Below the pieces are notes generated by a model. The model had not been told where the DNA came from and ran no database searches. It saw only the letters and a list, made by a program, of their open reading frames with translations. The translations under genes and the position numbers were made by a program. From Paenibacillus polymyxa (GTDB taxonomy: Bacteria; Bacillota; Bacilli; Paenibacillales; Paenibacillaceae), in assembly GCF_018614975.1 (NCBI RefSeq), contig NZ_JAGGNR010000020.1:1-64000 (forward strand): a stretch of 64,000 nucleotides of DNA. The letters are read 5' to 3'. Of the stretch, positions 25,898 to 35,126 are shown one piece after another. Position 1 is the stretch's first letter; each line of letters opens with the position of its first letter.

Positions 25898-26845
25898 TCA
25901 CCAGATTTGCCCATCGAATTTTTTGGCGAGCTTATTCGCTGCCAACACTAAAGCAAATCCGATGACCGCTTTAAACAATCCTACAGCAGTAGCCAAGCCG
26001 ATCTTAAGACGCTCCAACCCTTCCCGGTATACCCATGTGTCGATAATGTCGATCTTCTCCTGGTTAAAGGTGTTGGAAAACATGAATATTTGGTCAAAAC
26101 CCGCATCCAGGATATGGCTTAATTTAAGAATCAGCATCAGAATAATGACTCCACGAATACCGGGCAACGTGATATGCCATAGCTGTCTCCATTTGGAAGC
26201 ACCATCCATTCGAGCCGCTTCATATAAGCTTGGATCTATTCCTGATAATGCTGCAAGGTACAATATCGCACCCCATCCGATATCCTTCCATACTTCAGAT
26301 AAGATGATCAGCATTCTCCCCCAGGCAGGTTCCGTTAGAAACGAGATGGGTTCAACACCAAAATCCTTTAAAATCATGTTAAAGAGACCATCCCCTGGGG
26401 CTAGTAATGCTACCATAATTCCATAAACGATGACCCATGATAGAAAATGAGGTAAATAAGTGATTGTCTGTACGATTTTCTTAAACCATTGGCTATAAAC
26501 GTCATTGAGGAGTAAAGCAAGTACGATGGGCGCGGAGAAACCGAACAATAGCTTATACAGCGATATGATGATCGTATTTTTCATGATGTCCCAGAAATAA
26601 ACGCCGTTCATAAAATCCGTAAAATTTTTGAATCCCACCCATGGGCTATCCCATAGTCCCAGAGCCAGGTTGTAGTTTTTAAAAGCAATCATGATTCCCG
26701 CCATAGGAATGTATTTGAATACCGCAAAGTAAATTAAGGCTGGTAATAAGAGAGCATACATCACTTTGTACTTTTGTATCGTCCTTATCCATGTCTTTCG
26801 CTTTTTGGAGATGGGAATGGCGTCCGCTGCCAATTTTGCTTGCAT
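25898..26845 (-). CDS. ABC sugar permease, LplB type
   Basis: A 315-residue inner-membrane permease with six helices and the EAA loop SLYEAARMDGASKWRQLWHI. Typical LplB landmarks are YIPMAGIMIAFKNYNL near the N-terminus and the ending FALVLAANKLAKKFDGQ. The ATG at 26845 has AGGTG 5 bp upstream, whereas an ATG 13 codons earlier lacks a ribosome site. It is the first gene of the importer operon (LplB, LplC, lipoprotein, then kinase and regulator). Its promoter region carries copy 2 of the shared 24-bp element. A good -10 box (TATTAT on the minus strand, 26875-26880) with no good -35 suggests activator dependence. Confidence 0.92.
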   Translation of the reverse strand: MQAKLAADAIPISKKRKTWIRTIQKYKVMYALLLPALIYFAVFKYIPMAGIMIAFKNYNLALGLWDSPWVGFKNFTDFMNGVYFWDIMKNTIIISLYKLLFGFSAPIVLALLLNDVYSQWFKKIVQTITYLPHFLSWVIVYGIMVALLAPGDGLFNMILKDFGVEPISFLTEPAWGRMLIILSEVWKDIGWGAILYLAALSGIDPSLYEAARMDGASKWRQLWHITLPGIRGVIILMLILKLSHILDAGFDQIFMFSNTFNQEKIDIIDTWVYREGLERLKIGLATAVGLFKAVIGFALVLAANKLAKKFDGQIW

Positions 26846-26913
26846 TTCATCACCTCGTCTTTGTTTGTATTTGTATAATAGCACCCGCCTATCAGATAAA
26901 TTGCTGATATATC

Positions 26914-26937
26914 AAGAATTTCTTATAAGATTTTAAG
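26914..26937. promoter_or_regulatory. 24-bp shared promoter element, copy 2
   Basis: The plus strand reads AAGAATTTCTTATA, then A, then GATTTTAAG, identical to the copy at 16250-16273 except for one base. It ends 33 bp from the minus-strand TATTAT -10 box, against 34 bp at the other copy, so it sits just upstream of each -35 region. Confidence 0.65.
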
Positions 26938-27007
26938 GAAGTGTGCCGGGGCTCGTTCCAACAGCTAATCCCGGAAGGTGAGACAAGAACTTGTTCCGTT
27001 AAAGCAT

Positions 27008-27055
27008 AAAAAAAGCAAAGAAACCGTTACCTGCTTAGGCAATGGTTTCTTTGCT
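27008..27055 (-). terminator. Rho-independent terminator after the stalk/PKD protein gene
   Basis: On the minus strand AGCAAAGAAACC pairs perfectly with GGTTTCTTTGCT (12 bp, 27014-27025 with 27044-27055) and is followed by seven T. Confidence 0.93.
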
Positions 27056-27111
27056 TAGTATGATATCGACAGCACATTCATCTCTGAACTAGCTGTTAAG
27101 AGACAGCTACA

Positions 27112-29412
27112 TTACTTCTCCGATGGGAGTGGTGTGAAGAGCAGATTGACCGGCAGGTTGCTTCCTGGCGCGGCAGAGAATAGAATCGTTACGCTCTCTC
27201 CAGTTGATCCGGTGCGGTAAAGAACGCTTTGTTCACTTGAATTGGCAACCGCAACGTTACCTTCGGCAATCGATACCAACTGATTGTTCACCAGAGCTAC
27301 TCCGGAGTACTTCCCTCCACGAGGGTTAAAGGAGATAAGCGTACGCGGTGCAACATTGGTCAGCGTGATTTTGTACAATACGCCGAAATTACCCGCATTG
27401 GATGCGTCTGTGTATGCCATCGGATCTGTTCCTACCAGATTGGGATCGCTTGAATTGTCACCAAGTGGCAGACGGGCCGGTTTGGTTCCCACGTGCTCAT
27501 CGTACTTTATGATGCGAGTCGCATTCGGATACGTACCCCGATTGTGTACTCCGTCACGATCAAGCACGGGAAGCAATGGCAAGGCTTCGAACGGATCTTT
27601 ATTTTCTTCCACCAGGATAACGTTATAGTCTAAGGAATAATCACTATATGCATCCGAATAGAGAGAGATGACTTGTCCTTCTTTCATCGGCGTTTTATTA
27701 AGTTCAGTCAAAATCAGTTTGCTTTCCCCAGGTTGAAGGTACTCTTTCTTTTGATCCGCTCCAGTCTGAATCGACTTGAACCATTTATCAATAGACAATT
27801 TCCCAGCTACGGTAGCATAAGGTGTAGGTCCGGCAAAGCCCATGTTCTGTTGTTCAAATACTGCCGGATTTGGATTGTTATTGGTTGCAATCACATACAT
27901 TTTTACTCTTTTGCCTGTATTGTTCACGTGGTGAATCATGAAACGGGTCTGCCCCAAAGATGATTCTTTATATACAATGCCTTCCGTATTCACAGTTTCC
28001 GGACTGTTACTGCGGATCAGCAAACTTGGCTCATCCATGTACGTATAAGGCACTTTCTCCATGGTAGTCACTTCGCCGCCGTTAAAAGTGAATTTCTGTC
28101 CTATTGGCGTGAAGAGTAAATTAAAATCGGTAAATGAATATAAGGTCTCATTGGTTATGGTGATGACTTTGGAGTACGTGTTCGTAGCGCCGTGATTGTC
28201 AGTAACCGTAAGAGTCACCGTTTTGGGACCCGGTTCAAAGAACGCAAGTGAATTGTTCTCCCACACCGCTTTAACAATACTATTTTCATCATCTGTGCTT
28301 TGATCTGCGTATGTTATTTTTTCGCCCATTTTATATTGTTCTTTATCCGTGGCGAACATGGCTACAGGAGGAAGGTTAGGACTCAATACTTCAATGGTAA
28401 CCGAATAGGGATCACTCCATTGTCCGTTGGAATCCTGTACTTGATATGAAATCGTATATGTACCTGCTTGATCAAATGAATCCTGGCGACCTGTCCAGCG
28501 TTCGTCAACGATATCCATTCCATTAGGTGAACTGGAAGAAGTCACGTAGTCCACTTGATCACCCGCAAAGATTTCCTTTTGGGAAATGGTAAAGCTTGCA
28601 ACAGGTTTTGTATTAAGATTCAACACAACCGTTTTAGCCGACTGATTCACTTTATAGGTGATGTTCAGAGCTTGAGTAATGGAAGTTAACGGCACCATGA
28701 ATGTACTTTTTTGCTGATATGCAGGGCCTTTCATCGTTCTTGTCTCTCCATTGACGGTATAGTCCTTGCTGTTCGTCTTGAATCGGAGTTCATCCTCACC
28801 ACTAATAATGATCGTTTCCTTGGTTTTGTTATCATATTTGACGCCGTATCCCACACGGTCAACCAGCGCACGGATTGCAACATAGGATACACCGTTTTTT
28901 ACAGCCATTGGCTGGCCAGCAAGATACGTTTTTCCATCCTGCTCCATTTTATTGCTATTCATGTACAACGTCAGATTCCCACCTGTTGCTACAGGAGACG
29001 TCCCATCAATGGATGGTTGCTCTATTTGAGCAGGCGTAGCTGGCGTTTCCACCTTCTCAGGGGTTTCCTCTTGAACTACAGGTTTCGTACCCGTTTCGTT
29101 TGTAGTGGTCTCTCCCCCATCCAATGCAGGTTTCTCGCTATCTGTTTTAGGTGTTGCCTCAGTGCCGGTTGAGGTTTGAGTGTCCTTGGCTTCAGTGGGC
29201 GGAGTATTGATAGATTTGTTATTGCTCTCCGTCTTCACTTCACGCTCTGCAATCGGCTGCTCTTGTTTTAACACCTCAACTGATTCTACATTGGCCGTGT
29301 TTACTGACGCGGTGTCACCTTGCGGTGCTGATTGCGCATACACAGAACCGACTGCAAAGGCTTGAAAAACGGCTAAAGCGGTAAAAATAGATAATTTCTT
29401 CTTCATATTCAT
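27112..29412 (-). CDS. Secreted protein with copper-amine-oxidase-type stalk domain and PKD repeats
   Basis: A 766-residue exported protein of unknown function. The signal peptide is MNMKKKLSIFTALAVF...VYAQSA. A Thr/Pro/Glu-rich low-complexity stretch runs to about 140. Next comes a stalk domain of the copper amine oxidase N-terminal type (about 142-264; LTLYMNSNKM, VSYVAIRALVDRVGY, FMVPLTSITQAL). Despite the name, this domain has no oxidase active site and is common in Paenibacillus surface proteins. Two PKD-like folds follow (about 266-340 and 350-430; DNHGATNTYSKVITIT), then about 330 residues I do not recognise. The ATG at 29412, which begins the signal peptide, is chosen over one 16 codons earlier. 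It appears monocistronic. Confidence 0.75.
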   Translation of the reverse strand: MNMKKKLSIFTALAVFQAFAVGSVYAQSAPQGDTASVNTANVESVEVLKQEQPIAEREVKTESNNKSINTPPTEAKDTQTSTGTEATPKTDSEKPALDGGETTTNETGTKPVVQEETPEKVETPATPAQIEQPSIDGTSPVATGGNLTLYMNSNKMEQDGKTYLAGQPMAVKNGVSYVAIRALVDRVGYGVKYDNKTKETIIISGEDELRFKTNSKDYTVNGETRTMKGPAYQQKSTFMVPLTSITQALNITYKVNQSAKTVVLNLNTKPVASFTISQKEIFAGDQVDYVTSSSSPNGMDIVDERWTGRQDSFDQAGTYTISYQVQDSNGQWSDPYSVTIEVLSPNLPPVAMFATDKEQYKMGEKITYADQSTDDENSIVKAVWENNSLAFFEPGPKTVTLTVTDNHGATNTYSKVITITNETLYSFTDFNLLFTPIGQKFTFNGGEVTTMEKVPYTYMDEPSLLIRSNSPETVNTEGIVYKESSLGQTRFMIHHVNNTGKRVKMYVIATNNNPNPAVFEQQNMGFAGPTPYATVAGKLSIDKWFKSIQTGADQKKEYLQPGESKLILTELNKTPMKEGQVISLYSDAYSDYSLDYNVILVEENKDPFEALPLLPVLDRDGVHNRGTYPNATRIIKYDEHVGTKPARLPLGDNSSDPNLVGTDPMAYTDASNAGNFGVLYKITLTNVAPRTLISFNPRGGKYSGVALVNNQLVSIAEGNVAVANSSEQSVLYRTGSTGESVTILFSAAPGSNLPVNLLFTPLPSEK

Positions 29413-29644
29413 GCGTTGTCTTTGGCTCCTTCTACTCTCTAGTAATTTATAACCCCTCATAAAGTCATAATATTAGACGCTAGATTTAGGAAAAAGTTTC
29501 TAATTCAATTGTAAATTATGGATTTCAGTGCAGCTATTTTTTCAATGTTTGGTTATAAGTTCTTTGAATATGAAACGCCTATTGAATAATAGTCTTGATT
29601 TTGCACAAGATAATCCATGTCGCATTTGATAAAGAGGTGGATCA

Positions 29645-31108
29645 ATGACCCTAACCAAACAGGCATTCTCTGAATTGAAAATGAATATTTCTTACGTGGA
29701 ACAGTCCCTCTACTGTACTGACGATTTGAAGCAACAACAGCTTCTACTTAATGGTGTACAGAGTGTGCTTCTCTATATCGATTCACTTGTAGATCAGGAG
29801 ATCATTCAAACACATGTCTTAACAGCACTGAATGGCCAAGCTGATTCGGAAATCTACCCCACGTTCACCACTTTAGAAAGTGGAAAAGATACGGATCTGC
29901 AACGTGGAATAGACGCACTCATTCAAGGGAAATGTCTTTACATACTCGACGGGTACCCGGAGTTTTACATTCTTTCTACCGAGAAAATATATGTCCGTAG
30001 CACAACTGAACCGGAAAACGAAGGCGTTATTCGAGGGCCACACAATGGATTCGTAGAGCAGCTTTCCGTTAATTTGAATCTGATCCGTAGACAAATTATT
30101 AGCCCATCCTTGATGGTTCGATATTTTAACGTCGGCGAGAAGACACATACCAAAATTGCAGTTGTATATCTTCAGGACTTGGCCAATCCGGAGTTAGTCA
30201 ACGAAGTAAAAGAGCGAATTACATCCATATCTTCAGATATGGTGCTCGCTCAAGGCTTTATTGAAGAGTTTATAGAGGATAACCCCTTCTCTCTGTTTCC
30301 TCAGCAGCTCAGTACTGAAAGACCTGACCGGGTTGTTGCCAACTTGATGGAAGGACGCGTCGCCATACTTGCCGATGGAAGTCCTTCAGCTCTTATCGCT
30401 CCAGTTACGTTTTTTGCTTTTTACCAAAGTCCGGATGATTATAATGGTCGCTGGATTGTCAGTTCTTTTTTACGGTTAATTCGCATGATGAGTTTTGTCA
30501 TTGCTTTTACATTACCTGCTGTTTATATTGCTACGATCTCCTTTCACTCCGCTATTTTACCGATCGAGCTGGCACACACAATCAAGAAATCCTTGCAGAA
30601 CATCCCCTTTCCTGCACTTGTAGAGGCAATGTTGCTTGAACTGATCTTTGAAGTATTAAGAGAAGCCGGGGTCCGACTTCCCAGCCGAGTGGGCCAGACC
30701 ATCGGCATCGTTGGCGGTTTGGTTATCGGTGATGCTATCGTTCGAGCTGGGCTTGTATCCTATACGATGATTATTGTGGTATCACTAACTGCTATCTCGT
30801 CGTTTTTGGTGCCTTCGCATGAGATGAGTTCAGCAGTACGTATTCTCCGCTTTCCAATGATGATTGGCGCGGCGCTTTTTGGATATATCGGCATCGCATT
30901 TGGTCTGGTGATTCTAACCATTCACCTCTGTAAGCTGGAAAACTTAGGGTCCCCTTATTTTGCTCCAGTCGCCCCTTTCCGATTAGCTGACATGAAGGAT
31001 GTATGGATACGATTTCCCATCTGGGCGCTTCGCGGACGTCCTCATGATGCCCGCCCGCAGCGGCTGAATCAGCAGAAGTTCTCTAGGAGTTGGAAAAAAC
31101 GTGAATAA
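29645..31108 (+). CDS. Spore germination receptor subunit A (GerA/GerKA family)
   Basis: A 487-residue membrane protein of the spore germinant receptor. A large N-terminal cytosolic domain (about 1-270) carries family blocks DYPEFYILSTEK-like (here LDGYPEFYIL), VRGPHNGF-like (IRGPHNGF) and NPFSLFPQQLSTERPDRV. Four to five helices follow, with ELIFEVLREAGVRLP and VGQTIGIVGGLVIGDAIVRAG, both strongly conserved in GerA proteins. It forms a receptor in the spore inner membrane with the B and C subunits encoded directly after it. AGAGGTGG precedes the ATG. I saw no convincing sigma-G promoter. Confidence 0.95.
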   Translation: MTLTKQAFSELKMNISYVEQSLYCTDDLKQQQLLLNGVQSVLLYIDSLVDQEIIQTHVLTALNGQADSEIYPTFTTLESGKDTDLQRGIDALIQGKCLYILDGYPEFYILSTEKIYVRSTTEPENEGVIRGPHNGFVEQLSVNLNLIRRQIISPSLMVRYFNVGEKTHTKIAVVYLQDLANPELVNEVKERITSISSDMVLAQGFIEEFIEDNPFSLFPQQLSTERPDRVVANLMEGRVAILADGSPSALIAPVTFFAFYQSPDDYNGRWIVSSFLRLIRMMSFVIAFTLPAVYIATISFHSAILPIELAHTIKKSLQNIPFPALVEAMLLELIFEVLREAGVRLPSRVGQTIGIVGGLVIGDAIVRAGLVSYTMIIVVSLTAISSFLVPSHEMSSAVRILRFPMMIGAALFGYIGIAFGLVILTIHLCKLENLGSPYFAPVAPFRLADMKDVWIRFPIWALRGRPHDARPQRLNQQKFSRSWKKRE

Positions 31109-32189
31109 GGAAACGACGATCACACGGGGACAATTGTTCTTTCTTATTATTAAATTTGAAATCGGTGTAGATATTTTATCCCTCCCTTATCGGATACACC
31201 TTCTGTCCAACGGTGGGGGGTGGATTTCTGTTTTCCTTGGAGGTATACTGATTCAACTTATCATATTGTTGTGCTGGCTTTTGATGCGAAGATTTCCGAG
31301 TTCATCCATTTATGACATTGTAACGCTGATTACAGGTAAATGGATGGGCAAGTTGCTGATCATTGCCTACGTTGGATATTTCCTGTTAATGGGTACTTCT
31401 GTTCTGGTGAATGCCTACGGTGTGATTAACCGCTGGATGCTGCAGGATACGCCTCGGTGGGCTATATTAGCCCTCTTTTTATTCAGCAGTATTTATTTGG
31501 TTCGGCAAAAATTACGAATTATTGCCCGGGTGCTTGTACTCATCTCCTTTTTGGTTTTGCCCATGATGGTATTGATCAGTTATGGAATCAAGGAAATCAA
31601 TCTGTTATATCTTTTACCTATGACGGAAGCAGGGTGGCCCAATATCATTAGTGGATCAACCGAAACATTAATGGCTATGTTCGGCTTCGAGTTTTTTCTC
31701 GTTGTGTTTCCCATGGTTGAAGGTAACAGCGGTGGCAAACTTAAGTCCGTTGCTTCTGCAAGTGCTGTAGTTGTGTTGTTGTATGCATTTACCGTGTTTA
31801 TTTGTTCAGCGGCTTTCAGTCCCCAGCAGGTTGACTTAATGCCTGAACCTGTCATTTACTTGCTCCGTTCTATCCCACTCGGGACAATGGATCGGGCCGA
31901 TTTCCTATTCCTCCCCATCTGGTTAATATCAATTTTTGGAGCCATTTGTGGCTACTACTATACGGCATCCTATGGTATAAGTTATCTCTTGAGACAAAAA
32001 CACCATAAAAAAGCCGTCCCTTATGTCGTTCTTGCTTCTTGCATAATTGCCTATCTGCCACAACAGAAGGAAAAACTGGAGTTGATTAGTACGATAGCTA
32101 ACAGATCGGCATACTTTTTTCTCATGATCCTGCCTCTGCTACTGTTGGTTCTATCTTATATAATGAAACGAAAAGAGAAGATGATATGA
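31101..32189 (+). CDS. Spore germination receptor subunit B (GerB/GerKB family permease)
   Basis: A 362-residue polytopic protein of the amino-acid/polyamine/organocation-like GerB family, with about ten helices. Landmarks are the N-terminal FFLIIKFEIGVDILSLPY, the WMLQDTPRWAI segment and GWPNIISGSTETLMAMFGFEF, which is near the germinant-binding region in this family. It overlaps subunit A by 8 bp and starts at GTG, so the two are translationally coupled. It probably binds the germinant, whose identity is unknown. Confidence 0.94.
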   Translation: MNKETTITRGQLFFLIIKFEIGVDILSLPYRIHLLSNGGGWISVFLGGILIQLIILLCWLLMRRFPSSSIYDIVTLITGKWMGKLLIIAYVGYFLLMGTSVLVNAYGVINRWMLQDTPRWAILALFLFSSIYLVRQKLRIIARVLVLISFLVLPMMVLISYGIKEINLLYLLPMTEAGWPNIISGSTETLMAMFGFEFFLVVFPMVEGNSGGKLKSVASASAVVVLLYAFTVFICSAAFSPQQVDLMPEPVIYLLRSIPLGTMDRADFLFLPIWLISIFGAICGYYYTASYGISYLLRQKHHKKAVPYVVLASCIIAYLPQQKEKLELISTIANRSAYFFLMILPLLLLVLSYIMKRKEKMI

Positions 32190-33307
32190 GTAAACGAGGA
32201 AAACTCCTTGTCCTGCTGATCCTGCTCATGGTGATGACGGGATGCTGGGATCAGGATAGTTTAAAAGATGCAAGACTGGCTAATGCTTCGGCGTTCGACA
32301 TCACCTCAGAGGGTGAAATTAAACAGACGCTTGAAATTGTCGATGATTCTGAGAGTCAACAAGGGAGTAGCGGTAATGAAGTCCACTCAGGCACCGGGAG
32401 ATCCGTCCGTCAAAGTACGGATAGAATTCGCGCTAAAGTGACTGGTGATATCCGTTTCTTCAAATATGGGATGATCTTATACGGCAACAAACTCGCACAA
32501 AATGATATCTACCCCTACCTGGACGTCTTATATCGGGAACCCGATTACCCGACCTCACATGTAAAAATTGCGATTGTGGATGGCGATGCAGGAGAATTGT
32601 TACACCACAAAAGAGTTGGCAGCATATTGATTGGTGAGTTTATTACGAAAAAAATTAAGAGTCTGGAGGAATTATGTATTTTTCCTGAAATGACGTTAGA
32701 GACCCTTCTCCCTCCCATGCTGGATCCGGGACAGGATTTTACGTTGCCTTACCTTAATAAGGATGGAGAGGAGATTGATGCTCGGGGAATCGCTCTGTTT
32801 CATGGGCAAAGGTTCAGCGGCAGTCTCAATACCGAACAGGCTCCTCTATACATTATTATGAGTGGGAAATGGAATAAAGCGGCGCGTTTTGTCAAAAAGG
32901 TCCACCCAGGGCCTTCCAACAACCCACGCAACTATGTCACTTATGAAGCGAATATCGCACAAATTAAGCGCAAACTGGCGGTAAAGGTGGCAAATGATAG
33001 CCAAATTGATGTGAATCTCCATATCGAACTTCCAGTAACAATCGTTGAGTATGCAATGAATCAACTTCAGGAAAAAGATACGATTGAACGTCTGAACCGT
33101 AAGTTAACCGACGACATGACCCAGGACGCAGAACAAATCATCAAGACACTTCAGCAAAGTGGGTGTGATTCCTTCGGTATTGGCAGACATTTAATTGCCC
33201 ATTATCCGGACTTGTGGAAAAGCCTGGACTGGAATAAACAATATGCCCAAGTTCGTTTTCACCCGGAAGTAAAGGTTACAATAGTCGGCAGCGGCGTTTT
33301 AAATTAA
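32186..33307 (+). CDS. Spore germination receptor subunit C lipoprotein (Ger(x)C family)
   Basis: A 373-residue lipoprotein with the lipobox VMTGCWDQ (Cys19), the CWD signature that marks GerC proteins. The rest is the three-domain GerC fold; the segment FGIGRHLIAHYPDLWKSLDWN near the C-terminus is strongly conserved in the family. It overlaps subunit B by four bases (ATGA) and completes the gerA-B-C-type operon, which ends at the terminator at 33331. It is anchored on the outer face of the spore inner membrane and is needed for receptor function. Confidence 0.95.
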   Translation: MSKRGKLLVLLILLMVMTGCWDQDSLKDARLANASAFDITSEGEIKQTLEIVDDSESQQGSSGNEVHSGTGRSVRQSTDRIRAKVTGDIRFFKYGMILYGNKLAQNDIYPYLDVLYREPDYPTSHVKIAIVDGDAGELLHHKRVGSILIGEFITKKIKSLEELCIFPEMTLETLLPPMLDPGQDFTLPYLNKDGEEIDARGIALFHGQRFSGSLNTEQAPLYIIMSGKWNKAARFVKKVHPGPSNNPRNYVTYEANIAQIKRKLAVKVANDSQIDVNLHIELPVTIVEYAMNQLQEKDTIERLNRKLTDDMTQDAEQIIKTLQQSGCDSFGIGRHLIAHYPDLWKSLDWNKQYAQVRFHPEVKVTIVGSGVLN

Positions 33308-33330
33308 TAACATGCTGTCGTGCAATTGGG

Positions 33331-33364
33331 AAAGCTCTCTTCCATTTTGAAGAGAGCTTTTAAC
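33331..33364 (+). terminator. Terminator of the germination operon
   Basis: A perfect 12-bp stem, AAAGCTCTCTTC (33331-33342) with GAAGAGAGCTTT (33349-33360), has a 6-nt loop and ends in a T run. Confidence 0.92.
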
Positions 33365-33470
33365 TGTTGACTTAAAAAGAAGGATTTGCTAATACTTTAG
33401 TCGTTAAGAAACACTTCAGTGAAAAGTTTTATCGTGCCTGGTTGAGTATAACATCAGCAGTGAGGCTGAG

Positions 33471-34909
33471 CTATAAAATAGGTGAAAGAAGACGTGATAC
33501 TCCTTCTTTAAATTTTATAATAAGGGACCTGTTTCTATAACGATCAGAAGTAAGTTCTGTACTTAACTGGCTATCTTGATGAAACAATTCTTGAAGTTGT
33601 TTCGCAACTCGCTCGTCATATACAATTGCATTCACCTCAAAATTCAACCTAAAGCTCCGGGAATCAATATTCATCGTCCCTACTGAAGCGACTTCTTCGT
33701 CTACTACAATGGTCTTTGCGTGTAAGAATCCATTATCATATAACAGAATCTTGGCTCCATAGTCCAATAATTCACCAGCATACGCCCAAGTTGCCCAATA
33801 TACAAACGGGTGATCGGGCTTATTGGGAATCATAATGCGCAGATCCACCCCGGATAGGAGTGCGATTTTACATGCATCCATAAAAGTGCTGTCAGGAATA
33901 AAGTAAGGCTTTGAATATACACACTCTTTTTGGCATTTACTATAAGCTTGATGTACATATTCTTCAGGTGTTCCACCTGTGAGTTAGGACCACTAGACAC
34001 AATCTGAACTGGACTTGAACCATCAAGCCTTGCTGTGTTGAAGGAGAATTGTTCGTAACTTACTTGATCGGTTTTGCTGGCGTGTTTCCAATCCAAAATA
34101 AACCTTCCTTGAATATGATTAACGGCATCTCCATGCATTTTAAAATGTGTATCACGCCAGTATCCAAACTTTTTATCCATGCCTAGATACTCATTCCCCA
34201 GATTAAATCCGCCAATATAAGCAATCTCCCCATCAATAATACAAAGTTTTCGATGATTTCGATTATTCATACGGAAATTTAATGGCCTAATCAGTGACGG
34301 GAAAAAGACCTCTACTTCTCCACCAGCAGAGATTAGTTCTCTGAAAAACTTCAATGAGAGTTTCTTTGAACCAATTTCGTCATAGAGAACTCGCACTTTT
34401 ACGCCTTCTTTAGCTTTTATGGTTAATTCATCTCGTAATTTCTTCCCTAAGGAATCCGGTTGAATAATGTAATATTGGATGTTAATCTCTTTCTTGGCTT
34501 CCTTGATATCAGAAAATAAAGAATCAAATTTCTCTTGTCCATCATCGAAGATGAATATCTCATTGTCATTGGTTAGGATTGCATTGGATGAAGTCAGATT
34601 CAATTGAATCAGGTCAGCATATTTCATGAGCAGGGGGTTGTTTTCCTTACGTTGCTCCTTCAATGTCACTAACTGGTTCTGGACAATTAAATTTAGGGAG
34701 TTTCTCTCTTCAGCTGAAAGTCCGTAGAAATTTTTCTTTTTGAGGTTACGTCCCAAAAAGAGATAAACGATAAAACCTAAAATAGGAATGAAGTAAAATA
34801 TCATGAGCCAGGCCCAAGTATAACCAATGTCTCTCCTTTCAAAAAACAAAAATACCGCTGAGAGTAATATGTTTATAATCATAACGAGCGAAAGTATCAG
34901 CGTGACCAT
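33471..34909 (-). pseudogene. cls: Cardiolipin synthase broken by a one-base frameshift
   Basis: The reading frame of a complete cardiolipin synthase is split in two. The 5' part (34909 to about 33911) has two N-terminal helices and the first phospholipase D motif, HRKLCIIDGEIAYIGGFN. The 3' part (about 33908 to 33471) has the second, [18 protein letters not shown]. Between them the conserved YIQ-x-PYFIPD is broken: after the CAA for Gln at 33911-33913 only two bases remain before the codons for [12 protein letters not shown]. One base is therefore missing near 33909-33911. Both HKD sites are otherwise intact, so the lesion is either recent or a sequencing error. The ATG at 34909 has AGGAG about 10 bp upstream. 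Confidence 0.85.
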
Positions 34910-35067
34910 ACTGCTATATCTCCTGCCTTCCATTGACTTTATGTAAATGATAAAAAATACTTATTACTTAGCTGTTCTCGAATGAAGCCGTCATCACAAA
35001 GAATATGATAACATACTTGAGGAATACTAAATCTATTAAATGATAATCACTAGACATCGAACTAAAA

Positions 35068-35104
35068 AAAAGAATCCACTTCCTATAAAAGAAGGGATTC
35101 TTTT
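35068..35104 (-). terminator. Terminator after the GyrI-like protein gene
   Basis: AAAAGAATCC and GGATTCTTTT pair, with an inner CTTC/GAAG. On the minus strand a T run follows. It lies 23 bp past the stop codon at 35127. Confidence 0.88.
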
Positions 35105-35126
35105 GCATTGAATATTTATGCTTTAG

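Noticed and set aside
29500-29640. Sigma-G promoter of the germination operon
   Set aside because: TGAATA and TAATA-like boxes exist, but their spacing (about 14-16 bp) does not fit the usual 17-18 bp.
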